Source: Capsicum annuum (Eukaryota > Streptophyta > Magnoliopsida > Solanales > Solanaceae). From it: DNA of 64,000 bases. The notes below the pieces were generated by a model. The model was not told where the DNA came from. It did not search any database and saw nothing but the letters and a program-made list of their open reading frames with translations. Location: the NCBI RefSeq assembly GCF_002878395.1, contig NC_061117.1:223019650-223083649 (forward strand), in the 5' to 3' direction. Shown one piece after another: positions 43,482 to 55,065 of this stretch; positions within the stretch are counted from its first letter, which is position 1; every line of letters begins with the position of its first letter. The position numbers and the translations under genes were made by a program.

Positions 43482-44369
43482 ATTAGTCGCTCATGTTTGT
43501 GCAAGGAACCATGATTGTCAATGAAGAACACATAAAATCAATTGCACAAGAATAAGATGAATAAACTCCAAAGTCTTTAATTGAATAAAACCCTAAAATT
43601 TCCAGAACAATTATGAAAGTATGTAATAATATGTAATAGCGCGTAAAAGAATGTCATAACGCATAACCTAATAAAAGATAAACCCTAGGGTATTTATAGT
43701 ATCTCAAAATAACATAAAAATCCTATTAAAATAAAAAAAGGTAAAGTTAAGTCGGCAGTCGGTACGACTCGGTCTTTACTCATATCCTCAGCTTACGAGC
43801 TATTCCCTGCCTTGTCGTTACCGTTACAGTGTCTAATCTTCCCATGGCTTCAATTCTCTGTTCAGCTTACGTCTTTGGCTTACGAGTCGTAACTACATAT
43901 ACAACTCGTGTCCTTTATCCATATCCACCTGGGACTTCTTCCTTTCCAAGTCTCGAACACTGGTTTGTATACGACATCCCTATACGAGTCATACTCAGAC
44001 TTCCGACTAATATAGCTCTGACATTTCACCTCTTAGATAGTAGCTCAGGCTCTATTATTCTCACAACTTCTGCATACGACTCATACCCTGGCTTACGACT
44101 GGGGTACTTGATTTGTATCTTCCTTATGCTTGGCTTTTGGTTCTGTTACTCATATGATTCAGTATACGAGTCGTATCGATTGGTTACGGCTCAGAGACTG
44201 ACTCGTATACTGATGAGATTTGGTGTTTTTCAGATCTTTTTCTTCTCTTTTCATTCAAACACTGTTGTAAACCTGTTTTACTTGTAATTCACACCAAAGT
44301 GCATCACATCCAACAAAATACCCTAAGTACACGCATAAATTTATAGTTTTAAGCATCGAAAGTGTGTTG

Positions 44370-44740
44370 TTTTCATGCCACATCATATGGGCTAATCTGC
44401 TGCTTGGGAGACTTTGACGGCATAGGCCACTAGGCAGCCATGGTCGACATAGGCCACTTCGACGTCCTGGGTGACATGGGTCACTTGGTAACCATAGGCA
44501 GAATGTGCCGCTTATCAGCCGTGGGTAACCGACGACATCGGTCACTTAATCGGCATTAGTTGCATAGGCCTCTTGGATGGCATGGGTTGCTTGATTGTCA
44601 TGGTACACATAAGCGGCATGGGCCGCTTTATCGCCATGACCCAATTATGCGGCATGGGTCGCATGAGTGGCACGGGTCTTTTGATCTCCATGGGCCACTT
44701 GGGCGGCGTGGGTGCCAAGATCACATGCATCAAAGCACCA
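44370..44740. repeat. Degenerate GGCATGGGYCRCTT repeats
   Basis: GC-richer than its surroundings, units of about 20-25 bp such as GGCATGGGTCGCATGAGTGG and CATGGGCCACTTGGGCGGC. The frames on either strand are repeat artefacts. The style recalls the array at 48.2-48.7 kb. Confidence 0.6.
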
Positions 44741-44989
44741 CGACACAGTGGGCATTGGTATGCACCACGGGTGCACTATGTATTAAGCACCTATGCACTA
44801 CATTTACAATATACACCTACGCCGAATTTCATGTGCCACAAAGCAAAACGCACGTCCTCGAGTTGGCAAGACATTCACACATTGATGATTTGAAATTGAA
44901 ACAATATGAAAAGATAAGGTGCCTCTTGTTTACTTAAAACCTCTTCTGTACTAAATATTATCGAGAACTAACACTGATTATATTAAAAA

Positions 44990-46898
44990 GGGGATCTTTC
45001 AAAAATAGCAACATTTTGCTATAAAACCCATCTTCTATAACCACATTTTACATAATTACCATTTATAGCCGTTGTATTCGATTTATGCCCGCTGTATTCG
45101 GTTTTACAGATAGTATGTATTCATATAAAATATGAATACAGTCCCTATTTAGTCGCGCCAAAAATGAAATTCAATATTTAAAAAAAGAAAAAAATCTCAA
45201 TTACACTTATCTCGTTGAACTGAATATTTTCTGGCATAACTCTACCATTATCTTTTTTTTATATTTTTTATTTTTTGTGTTTTTTCAGTTTTTTCTTCTT
45301 CTTTTTTTCTATTTTTTCCTACTTTTATTTTTTTCGTTTCTTTCTTTTTATTTTTTTTCCTTTTCTCTCTCTTTAATCTCTAACTTCTATTTCTCTTTCT
45401 TCTTTTCTTTTCTTCTTTGATTTTTTTTATTTTCTTTTTTTGTACTTATTTTCTTTATTATTTTTTGTTCTATTTTATATTTTTTGTATTTTCGAAAAAT
45501 ATGACTAGTTGAGTATAAGTCATGGATGATAACGTAAATACCACAGTTGTTTATCGTATTTTTAGTCACACCGTCATTTATATTTTTGTATTTATTGATA
45601 CAACTGTATTTATATCTGTATTTGTATTTTAAAGTTCACACTTCTATTTATATTTTATAGTTCTAATTTTTATTTGTATTTATATTTAATAGTTCACACT
45701 TGTATTTGTATTTGTTAGTTTGTGCTATCATTTTTATTTTATATAATTCACACTTGTATTTTAAAGAACTATTTTGTATTTGTATTTTATAATTCATTGC
45801 GTATTATATTGGATTATATTTATATTATGGTTTATTGTATTTATATATTTAGATTATACTTGTATTTGTATTCTATTTTCTTCATTACCTTTTTATTTTT
45901 AAGAAATTATTTTGTATTTGTATTTGTAAGTTGATTGCATATTGTATTTAGTCGTGACTATGTACAATTTATCATTTGTATTTGTATACAAACAAGTAAG
46001 TGCATTAATTGTATTTTCGTGATGCTAAAATATATAAATATGTAATGTATCATTTGATACAAATGTACCGTTTTGTATTTGTATATCAAAATTATCATTC
46101 ATATTTGTAAATAAACAAATATCACTGATACAAATATAATGACAAACAAATGAAATAAATGATTTTATAAATATAAATACAATATGTATTTGTATAAAAA
46201 TTTGAGTTGTATTTATTTGTATAAATAAATACAACTAGTATCATTAAATATAAACAAGTATTCGTAGAAAGAAAATCAATCGTTCCTTTTCAATAATTAA
46301 AAAATACAACTGATAGTTCACACTTGTCTTTATATGTTATAGTTCGCGTATTTGTATTTTATAGTTCAAACTTGTATTTATATGTTATAGTTCGCATTTG
46401 AATTTATATTTTATAGTTCGCATTTTTGTTTGTATTTTATGGTTCGTACTTGTATTTGTGTTTGCTAGTTCACACAAATGTAAAGATAGAGAAAAATTTG
46501 AAAAGAAAAAAAAAGGAGAAAAATAAGAGAAAAAGAATGAGAAAAAAATGAAGGAGAAAAAATACAAAAAGGAAGAAGAAAAAAAAGGAGAAAAATAAAA
46601 AGAAAAAAGAAGAAAAAGAAAAAAAATGAATAAAAAATAAAATGAAAAAAAATGAAAAAAGAAAAAATAGAGAGAAAGCAACAAAAAAAGGAAAAGAAAA
46701 ACTGCAAAAAAAAAAACTTAAAAAGAAAAAAAAAAGAATATTAGAAAATGGAAAAAGAGAGAAAACACATGAGAAAGACTATGAATTGTAATTAGGAATA
46801 ATTAGTAGGCAAGAGGGGTATATGAATTGTAATTAATTAAAAATTAGGCTTTAAGTGGTAATAAAAGCCCAATAGTGCATATCCGGGTAATTTTCCCC
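44990..46898. mobile_element. MULE-like non-autonomous element with homopurine/homopyrimidine arms
   Basis: Starts GGGGATCTTTCAAAAATAGC, ends GGGTAATTTTCCCC, and is flanked by exact 8-bp repeats ATTAAAAA (44982-44989, 46899-46906). Inverted similarity is limited to the outermost bases. The interior has a pyrimidine arm (45240-45480), a core of TTGTATTTGTATTT-type repeats with ATAGTTCACACTTGTATTT (45580-46480), and a purine arm (46490-46760). No transposase. The CAAAAATAGCAAC terminus resembles Mutator-type elements of Solanaceae. Confidence 0.6.
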
Positions 46899-46899
46899 A

Positions 46900-47500
46900 T
46901 TAAAAAAGCATGTTTTCCATATTTAAATTTTACTTTATATAAAAAAAAACATAAAATAAACAAAAATAAGAAAATTACTCACCAAAATATTAATACTTGA
47001 TAAATTTAAATTGCATGTTTTTTGTATTTTTTTTCCCTTTTTTCTCTCTATTTTAAAAATGCATATTACCCTTATTAAAATTTTAAATTTTATATTAAAA
47101 AAATTAAAATAAACAAAACTAGGAAAATTATCCAAAAAATATCAACACTTGCTAAAATTTAAACTACATGTTTTCTCTATTTATTTTTCTATTTTTTCAG
47201 TATATTAAAAATTCATGTTTTCCTTATTAAAATTTTATTTTTTATTTAAAAACCATAAAAATTAACAAAAATAGGGAAATTACTCAATAAAATATTTAAA
47301 CTTGATAAAATTTAAATTACATGTTTTTTCTATTCTTTCACTATATTAAAAATGCATGTTTTCCTTATTAAAATTTTACTTTTTATAAGAAAACATAAAA
47401 GTAAACAAAAATAAGAAATTTATTCAATAAAATATTAATACTTGATAAAATTTAAATTGCATTTTTTTTCTTTTTTTTCTTTTTTGTTAAGTAACAAAAT
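46900..47500. repeat. AT-rich tandem repeat, about 140-155 bp
   Basis: CATGTTTTCCTTATTAAAAT landmarks at about 46908, 47063, 47212 and 47352. Each unit also has AAACATAAAA, AAACAAAAATA and CTTGATAAAATTTAAATTGC. Confidence 0.75.
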
Positions 47501-47586
47501 CAAGTAAAATAGAGAATTAGTCAATAACGCTTGTATTGTGGTAAATAATGCTTGTTTTAATTTATATTTTTAACTTATTCCATCTA

Positions 47587-48225
47587 CCTCGTTTTTTAAA
47601 ATTAAATTTTAACGGTTGAAATTGACAATCACATCCACCTTACGATGCAATTTTGATTTTCAAATTATATACTTTTCATTACTTTTTGTGCTAAAGAAGA
47701 ATGAAAATTGCGTACTGGATTGTGGAAAAGTGTCGATTGAATAAGATAAAAGTTTTTTGTTTTTTTTTTTTAGAAAATTGGCTCGACCAAATGACAAGTT
47801 ATTAATAATTTCTAATCGAGGTATCATGGAAGTCCGATCCATATAAATAAGTAAGATAAAAGGGTCAACCAAAAATAGGGAGTGAAAGAAGATAGAAAAA
47901 AGTAGTTGCAAATTAGTGAAACTTTAAATCTTTGTACCTTTGCGCTCAAATATCCGTTCGAGGCAATTTTTTTTTTTTTGAATTTGCATATATTTTTGAG
48001 ATCTATATGGACAAACTATCGCAAGGCGGTTAGGTCGATCCAATTTTTTTAAAAATAACTTTTATCCCATTCGATCGACACTTTCCCCAATTTGATACGT
48101 AATTTTTATTCTTCTTTAGCCAAAAAAAAGTAATGAAAAGTAAATGATTTCAAGATCAAAATAGCATGGTAAGGCGGATGTAAATGTCAATTTCAACATT
48201 TAAAAGTCAATTTTCTAAAATGAGG
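47587..48225. mobile_element. Large hairpin MITE, Stowaway-like
   Basis: Arms of 200 bp or more: left CCTCGTTTTTTAAAATTAA, right end on the minus strand CCTCATTTTAGAAAATTGA. Inner matches include TACTTTTCATTACTTTTT, CTAAAGAAGAAT and AAGTGTCGAT. TA stands at both borders (47585-47586, 48226-48227). 639 bp, no coding. Confidence 0.8.
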
Positions 48226-48229
48226 TATA

Positions 48230-48690
48230 TAGCATAGGTGAACAACGTCCCTAGCCACCATGAGCCATGGGCACCGGACACCCGACACCGTGCACCAACG
48301 GCTCCAAGGCAGCATCGCACCATTGGCACCGGTGCACTAAGGAACCAATGGCCCGAAGGCACCATGGGAATCGTGCACCATGCACCTACGGCCCCAAGGC
48401 ACCATGGGCATCGGTGCACTAAGGAGCCAATGGCTTCAAGGCACCATGGCACCATAGGCATCGGTGCACCAAGGCACTAATGGCCCTAAGGCACCATGGG
48501 CACCGGTGCACCAAGGCACCACGGGCCATAGGCGTCGTGCACCATTCACCAAAGGCCCCAAGGCACCATGGGCATCTGTGCACCAAGGAACCACGACCCA
48601 TGGGCACCATGCACCAGTGGCACCATGGGTACAATGGACACCTTGTGCACCGGTGCACCATGTGCCAAGTGCACGGATACTCCAAGAAAC
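48230..48690. repeat. GC-rich GGCACCATGGGCAYCGGTGC repeat
   Basis: Irregular units of 40-70 bp built from GGCACCATGGGCA, CGGTGCACCAAGG and GGCCCCAAGGCACC. Open frames in it come from the repeat. Confidence 0.8.
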
Positions 48691-48830
48691 CATGAGCACA
48701 ATGATCACCATGTTACCCATGCATACTAAACTACAAACTATGTGTTTGGCACCCATGGACCAGCCACGAGCACACTATGTATTCAGCACCCGCACACCAC
48801 AACACTAACATAAGACCACGTTGCACATAC

Positions 48831-51702
48831 CAAAATAGGCTATTTGGGTGGTTAAATGGGCGAAACGGCATGAACGTTCTATTTTTGGACCAAATCGGTG
48901 TGCTATAAACCACGATTTTTGGGGTAGGCAAAAGGGCCAAACGTGTTTTTAGCCAAAAATTGACCGAGCTGCCTCAGGCAGGCCAGGGAGCAGCCTAGTG
49001 CGGGACCTTGGGGTGGGATAAGCTATTTCAGTGGTTAACTGAATAAAACGGTGCGAATGGGCCATTTTTTAGGCCAAATCGGCGTGCTATAGCCCACAGT
49101 TTTTGAGGTGAGCCCGGGGTCGAGCGTGATTTTGGCTGAAAATCGATCGGGCTACCCCAGGCAGGCTCGGGAATAGCCTAGTATAGGCCCTTAGAGTGGG
49201 ATAGGGTATTTAGGTGGTCAAACGAGTGAAATGGCACAAAAGGGCCATTTTTAGGTCAAATCGGTGTGCTATATCCTGGAGTTTTTGAGGTAGGACCGGG
49301 GGCTGGGTGTATTTTTGGCTAAAAATTGATTGAGCTACCCCAGAAAGGCTGGAAAGAGACCTAGTGTGGGCCCTTCCGATGGGATAGGTTATTTGGGTGG
49401 TCAAACGGGTGAAACGGTGCGAACGGACAATTTTCGGGCCAAATCGGTGTGTTATAGCCCACAGTTTTTGGGGTGGGCCTGGGGTAGGGTATATTTTTGG
49501 TCAAAAATTGACTGGACTGCCCCAGGCAGGCTAGAGAGCGGCCTAGTGTGGGTCCTTAGGGCGGGATAGGCTATTTGGGTGGTCAAATGAGTGAAATGAC
49601 ACGGATGGGCCATTTTCAGGCCAAATTGGTATGCTATAGCCCACATTTTTTAAGGTGGGCCAGGGGGTCGGGCGTGTTTTTTTTTTCTGAAAATTAAATG
49701 GGCTATCCCAGACAGGCTGAGGAGCGGCCTAGTATTGGCCTTTGGGGTGGGATAGGCTATTTGGGTGGTCAAACGGGAGAAACAACGCGAACGGGCCATT
49801 TTCAAGCCTAATCGGTGTGCTATAGCCCATAATTTTTGGGGCAAGACCGAGGTTCGGGCATTTTTTGGTCGAAAATTGAACGGGTTGTCCCAGGCAGGCT
49901 GGGGAGTGACCTAGTATGCTTAGAGTGGGATAGGCTATTTTGGTGCTCAAATGGATGAAACAGCGCGAATGGGCTATTTTCGGGCTATATCAGTGTGCGA
50001 TAACCCATGACTTTTGGGGTGGGCTCAGGGGTCGAGCATATCTTTTGCCAAAAATCAATTGGGCTGCCCCAAGCAGGCTGGGGAGCGACCTAGTGTGGGC
50101 CCTTGGGATGGGATAAGCTATTTTGGTGGTTAAACGGGAAAAACGGTGTGAACGGGTAGTTTTTGGGACAAATTATTGTGCTATATAGCCCACGGTTTCT
50201 GGGGTGGGCTCAGGACCGGGCGTGTTTTTGGTCAAAAATCTATTGGGCTGCCTCAGGTAGGCTGGGAATAGCCTAGTGTGGACCCTTGGGGTGGGATAGG
50301 CTATTTAAGTGTTCAAATAGGTGAAATGGCATGACCGAGCCATTTTCAGGCTAAATCGGTGTGCTATAGCCCACAGTTTTTAGAGTGGGTCAGGGGCCAG
50401 GCGTATTTTTAGTTAAAAATCGATCGGGCTGCCCCATGCAGGCTGAGGAGCGGCCTAGTATGGGTCATTTGGGTAGGATAGGTTATTTGGGTGGTCCAAC
50501 AGGAAAAATGACGCGAACGAGCCATTTTTAGTGCCAAATCGGTGAGCTAAGCCCACGGTTTTTAGGGTGGGCCTGGGGACCGAGCGTTTTTTTAGTTAAA
50601 AATTGATTAGACTGCCCCAGCCGGGCTGAAGAGCGGACTTATGTAGGACTTTAGGGTGGGATAGGCTATTTGGGTGGTCAAACGGGTGAAACGGCGCGAG
50701 CAGGCCATTTTCGAGCCAAATCGGTGTGCAGGGTAAACCTGAGGGCCAGGTGTATTTTTAGCCAAAAAATCAATTGGGCTGCCCCAGGTAGGCTGAGGAG
50801 CGACCTAGTATGGGCCCTTGGGGTGGGATAGGCTATTTGGGTTGTCAAATGGGTAAAACGGCATGAACAGGCTATTTTCGGACCAAATTGGTGTGCTATA
50901 GCCCAGGCTTTTAGGGTGAGCTTAGGGGCCGACCATGTTTTTCGCTGAAAATCGATCAGGCTGCCACACGCAGGGTGGGGAGCAGCCTAGTATGGGCCCT
51001 TGGGTGGGATAGGCTATTTGGGTGGTCTAACGAGCAAAACGGCGAGAACGGGCCATTTTTAGGACAATTCGGTATGCTATAGCCCATGGTTTTTGGGATG
51101 GGCCCGGGGTCGAGCGTGTTTTTAGTCGAAAATCAATTAGGCTACCCCAGGAAGGCTGGGAAACATCCTAGTGTGGGCCCTTGGGATGTGATAGGATATT
51201 TTGGTGGTCATACGGACGAAACAGCGCGAACTTGCCATTTTTGGGCCAAATTAGTGTGCTATAGCCCACGTTTTTTGGGGTGGTCCCAGGGGTCGGGTGT
51301 GTTTTTATATTAAAATCGATGGGGTTGTCCCAGGAAGGCCGGGGATCGGCCTAGTGTAGGCCCTTGGGGTAGGATAGACTATTTGGGTTGTCAAACGGGC
51401 GAAACAGCGCCAACAGATCATTTTCGGGCCAAATTGGTGTGCTATAGCCCATGATTTTTGGGGTAGGCCAGGGAGCCGAGCGTGTTTTTAGCCGAAAATC
51501 AGCTGGGCTGCCCCAGGCAGGCTGGGGAGTCGCCTAGTATGGGCCCTTGGAGTGGGCTAGGCTATTTAGGTAGTCAAATGGGCGTAAAGGCATGAACGGG
51601 CAACTTTGGGGCTATATCGGTGTGTTATAGCCCATGGTTTCTAGGGTGGGCCTGGGGTCGCATATGTTTTTGGGTAAAAATCGATCGGGTAGGCTAGGGA
51701 GA
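48831..51702. repeat. 183-bp satellite array, left part
   Basis: About sixteen units. The core GGGATAGGCTATTTGGGTGG recurs with spacings of 183, 183, 183, 182, 186, 178, 183, 183, 182, 183, 167, 181, 182, 183 and 183 bp. Other parts: GAACGGGCCATTTTCGGGCC, AAATCGGTGTGCTATAGCCC, GGGCTGCCCCAGGCAGGCTG and GCGGCCTAGTGTGGGCCCTT. Much more GC-rich than its surroundings. I do not recognise the family. Confidence 0.95.
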
Positions 51703-52591
51703 TGATACAAGAATAATGGCCTCCTTAGCTTTTGACGACATCATTCAAAGTCACTATGTGAAGAATCAAGCTTTGGTCGCATGGAGGGTACATGATCATA
51801 CTTGGAGGGGACGTTTTGAGCCTACCATTGATCGAACCCGCGTGTGGAAGATTTCTTGGAGCCTTGAAGTCTTAAGCACTCTCGGATTTGGACCACCTTT
51901 GTTGGTTCACGATTTTGGTTCCCTTTACTAAGGGCATTTTGGTCACTTAGCCTTAAGGGCATTTTGGACAATTCATATTGTCTTCCAACACACCAAGGCC
52001 ACCCTTGGTCATTAAGGGTAATATGGTCTTTTTATATACTTTTGTAATATACTATAAGTAGTACATTTTAGGTCTTTTCTCTTTAGTTTATGAAAGATGA
52101 AATATTGAAACACTTAAAATCCTCTCTCTTGAGAGTAGACCAACTTAGTGTAGTTATAGTATAGGGCTTGAAAAGGCTAAGTTGTTCTTTGTTTGGAAAC
52201 GGTAGATCTTGAGGTGAGTTGATTCCCTTGGCGGTCACCGTAAGAGTGTGATTTTGATTATTACATTCATTAGGGGTTTTTGAGTTTAATACACTCTTTA
52301 GTTCTTAATCTTGTAATAATCTTGGTCTCACTATCTATCATTTACTTTTGTTGTTGTTATCTTGTGTAGTGGACTGTTTTGGGTCATATATTGAATCTGA
52401 AACTTGTGTTATTGTTGTTCATATTGTTCATCACGTTTTATAGCTATTTTGGTTTTGAAATACACCCTTATATCTTGTTTCCTTGTTGTTGGTAGCGAAT
52501 CTGAATGTGGTCTCTATCTTGGTTCTTGAATCCTTAAGATTAGTGAACTGATTTGGAGTGTGTTCGTGTTTCCATTGTCATTCTTGTATCA
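51703..52591 (+). mobile_element. Solo LTR inserted in the satellite
   Basis: 889 bp, TGATACAAGAAT ... ATTCTTGTATCA, so the ends are 12-bp perfect inverted repeats. Flanks GGAGA and GGAGC, four of five, and the satellite unit resumes after it. Inside are a TATA-like ACTATAAGTAGTAC (about 52052) and a CT-rich, hairpin-capable CTCTCTCTTGAGAG, as in an LTR promoter/leader. An open 71-codon frame (51716-51931, MASLAFDDIIQSHYVKNQ) has no known domain. Family not assigned. Confidence 0.75.
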
Positions 52592-53561
52592 GGAGCAACC
52601 TAGTTTTGGCCTTCGGGTAGGATAGGCTATTTGGGCGGTCAAACGGGTGAACGGGCCTTTTTGAGCCAAATCGATGTGCTATAGCCCATGATTTTTGGGT
52701 GGGCCTGACGGTCGTGTTTTTGGCCCAAAATTTGCCAGGCTGCCCTAAGCAGGTTGGGAAGCGGCCTAGTGTGGGACCTTGGGGTTGGATAGGCTATTGG
52801 GTTGTAAAATGGGTGAAACAGTGCGAGCAGGCCATTTTTGGCCAAAAGTGGTATGCTATAGCCCACGATTTTTGAAGTGGGCCCGGGCGTATTTTTGTCC
52901 AAAAATCCACTGGACTACCCCAGGCATGCTGGGGAGCGACCTAGTATGGGTCCTCTGGTTGGGATAGGCTATTTGGGTGGTCAAATGGGTGAAACAGCAC
53001 GAACAGACCATTTTTGAGCTAATTCAGTGTGCTATAGCCCACGGATTTTGGGGTGGTCCTGGCAGCCAAGCGTGTTTTTGGCCAAAAATTGATCGGGATG
53101 CCCCAGGCAGGCTGGGGAGAGGCCTAGTGTTGACCCTTAGGGTGGGATAGTCTATTTGGATGGTTAAACGGTTGAAACGGCAGGAACGGGCCATTTTCGA
53201 TTCAAATCAGTGTGCTATAGCCCACAATTTTGGGGGTGGGCCCCGGGGCCGGATGTGGTTTTGGTCAAAAATCAACCAAGCTGCCCCAGGAAAGTTAGAG
53301 AATGACCTATTATAGGACCTTGGGGGTGGGATAGGCTATTTGGGTGGTCAAACGGGCGAAACAACGCGAAGGGGTCATTTTCTGGCCAAATCAGTGTGCT
53401 ATAGTCCATGGTATCCGGGGTGGGCTTGGGGGCCGGGCACGTTTTTGGCTGAAAATTGACCGGGATGCCCCAGGCATACTATGGATAGTGTGGGCCCTTA
53501 GGTGGGATAGGCTATTTGGGTGGTCAAACAGGTGAAACAACGAGAATAGGCCATTTTCGGG
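52592..53561. repeat. 183-bp satellite array, right part
   Basis: About five and a half further units; landmark spacings 167, 175, 183, 184 and 176 bp, more indels than the left part. Ends where a MITE begins. Confidence 0.93.
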
Positions 53562-53726
53562 TTAATTACTCTTGGACTAATTAAAATCGTATTTTTGGTC
53601 ATCTTAATGCCTACATGGCACATACGTGTGCCTATATGGACCTTCAGTCTGTTGATTCAGTGATATGCCACGTAGGCACTAAGGTTGCCAAAAATACGGT
53701 TTTAATTAGTCCAGAGGTAATAGAAC
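53562..53726. mobile_element. Palindromic MITE
   Basis: Left arm CTTGGACTAATTAAAATCG, TATTTTTGG, TGCCTACATGGCA; right arm TGCCACGTAGGCA, CCAAAAATACGGTTTTAATT, AGTCCAGAGG. About 70-bp arms. Confidence 0.75.
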
Positions 53727-53914
53727 CCTCCTAAAGTTCCGATGTGTCTCAACAATTTTGTGTATTGTTCAGGGTGGAAATAAAGCATTTTCTCAAAAAA
53801 TAATTGAGTAGACATAGCACAATAAATATTTACGATAATCTACATATCATAATTAGATGTAAGAATGACATGACCTAATTATTATTTAATATCATATTAT
53901 ACATAATTAAATAT

Positions 53915-54216
53915 TAGAGTAAAGCATCTAGTACCTCTTGAACTATGATCAGATTTTCTACGACATACTCCAATTTCACAGGGGTCCTATTAACCCCCGT
54001 ACTCAATTAATTTTAGCGTATTTTTTCACCTTTTCTAGCTGACATGGCATATTTGTCATGGGTCCCACTTTTATGTAACAAAGGGGCCACGTCAGCACAA
54101 AAGGATGACAAAAAGACGCTAAAAAAAATTTCAAGGGTAATAGGACCCCTGTGAAGTTGGAGTGTTTCGTAGCAACTTTGGTCATAACTCGAAGGAGTAT
54201 TGGATGCTTATCTCTA
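53915..54216. mobile_element. Palindromic MITE with AATAT duplication
   Basis: Arms of about 145 bp (TAGAGTAAAGCATC ... right GATGCTTATCTCTA; CACAGGGGTCCTATTA / TAATAGGACCCCTGTG). AATAT flanks both sides (53910-53914, 54217-54221). Confidence 0.8.
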
Positions 54217-54499
54217 AATATTATCATAAAATATGTGTAGGAGGTCTTATTTAATGTTTCTATGAAATCTTTGTCAAGATTGATATTATGAGTAGTATAT
54301 AGTAAACTTTTCGTTAGTTTTTACTTGTCACAATTTTCTTTTTTGAGAGTAGATGATATGATTTTTTATCAATGTTTTAAGATATACTTTTTCATCATAT
54401 TGATATGATAAAAAATGCAATTTATAGTACTTCTCTTATAATTTTTGAATATCTAATTTTAATAATAAAATTTTAGTTAATATAAAATAATTTAGCTTT

Positions 54500-54759
54500 G
54501 AAAATTGGGATAAGGGACAAGTATCTTCCAAACTATACTCGAAATTCAAGTGACACACCTAAACCTTACGGAGTCCTACTACACCCTTGAACTCATTTTC
54601 TATTGTGTTTTGCTCCTTTTGTGCTGACATGGCTGCCAAGTAGCAAAATATTTTATGCTTAATTTATGTTTAACTTGACATTTATCTGAGCACAAAAGGA
54701 GTACAAAAATACAAATAAATGAGTTTAGGAAGTAATAGGACCTCCATACAGTTTAGGTG
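54500..54759. mobile_element. Palindromic MITE, right arm cut by a copia LTR
   Basis: ACACACCTAAACC / GTTTAGGTGT and GAACTCATTT / AAATGAGTTT, CTCCTTTTGTGCT / AGCACAAAAGGAG arms. The right end runs straight into the LTR at 54760. Confidence 0.65.
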
Positions 54760-55029
54760 TGTTAGAGTTGTGACCCGAATTTTGTTGATGGACCTTTATG
54801 TTCTTGGTCCTAGGACCTATTTGTACGCACATAATATATAAGTGCAATTTAGTGGGTTATTTTATTATTCAGAAAATTCAGCCTTCTCCACATTGTACTC
54901 TCTCTCCATTATAGTGAAACCTCCTTTGCCTCTGCCCGTAGTTTTTACCGCAAAGGTTTCCACGTAAATCTATGTGTTTTTCTTGTTTTCTTTTACTTGT
55001 GGTTTGCTTATTCTGTCCGAATCCTAACA
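54760..55029 (+). repeat. LTR of Ty1-copia element G
   Basis: TGTTAGAG ... CCTAACA, 270 bp, followed by TAGTATCAGAGC (55033-55044), an initiator-tRNA-Met-type primer-binding site. TTGTGACCCGAATTTTGTTG opens it and the CTCTCTCCATTATAG part is leader-like. Confidence 0.75.
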
Positions 55030-55065
55030 AACTAGTATCAGAGCTTGGTTGATTGTTTTCTTGGG

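Larger units (their letters stand above)
38232..44280 (-). mobile_element. Remains of element D 5' LTR, split by copia element C
   Basis: 38232-38866 and 43487-44280 are the DNA on each side of element C. The right part has many TACGAGTCGTA/ACGACTC motifs (43750-44220), often seen in Solanaceae gypsy LTRs, and the left part abuts the primer-binding site. The outer edge near 44280 is a guess. Confidence 0.4.

Noticed and set aside
43829..44287. 152-codon membrane-like protein
   Set aside because: Lies in the gypsy LTR region with TACGAGTCGTA motifs; no homology recognised.
49210..50000. Proteins encoded in the satellite
   Set aside because: Frames on both strands follow the 183-bp period and have no domain; kept only as a finding.
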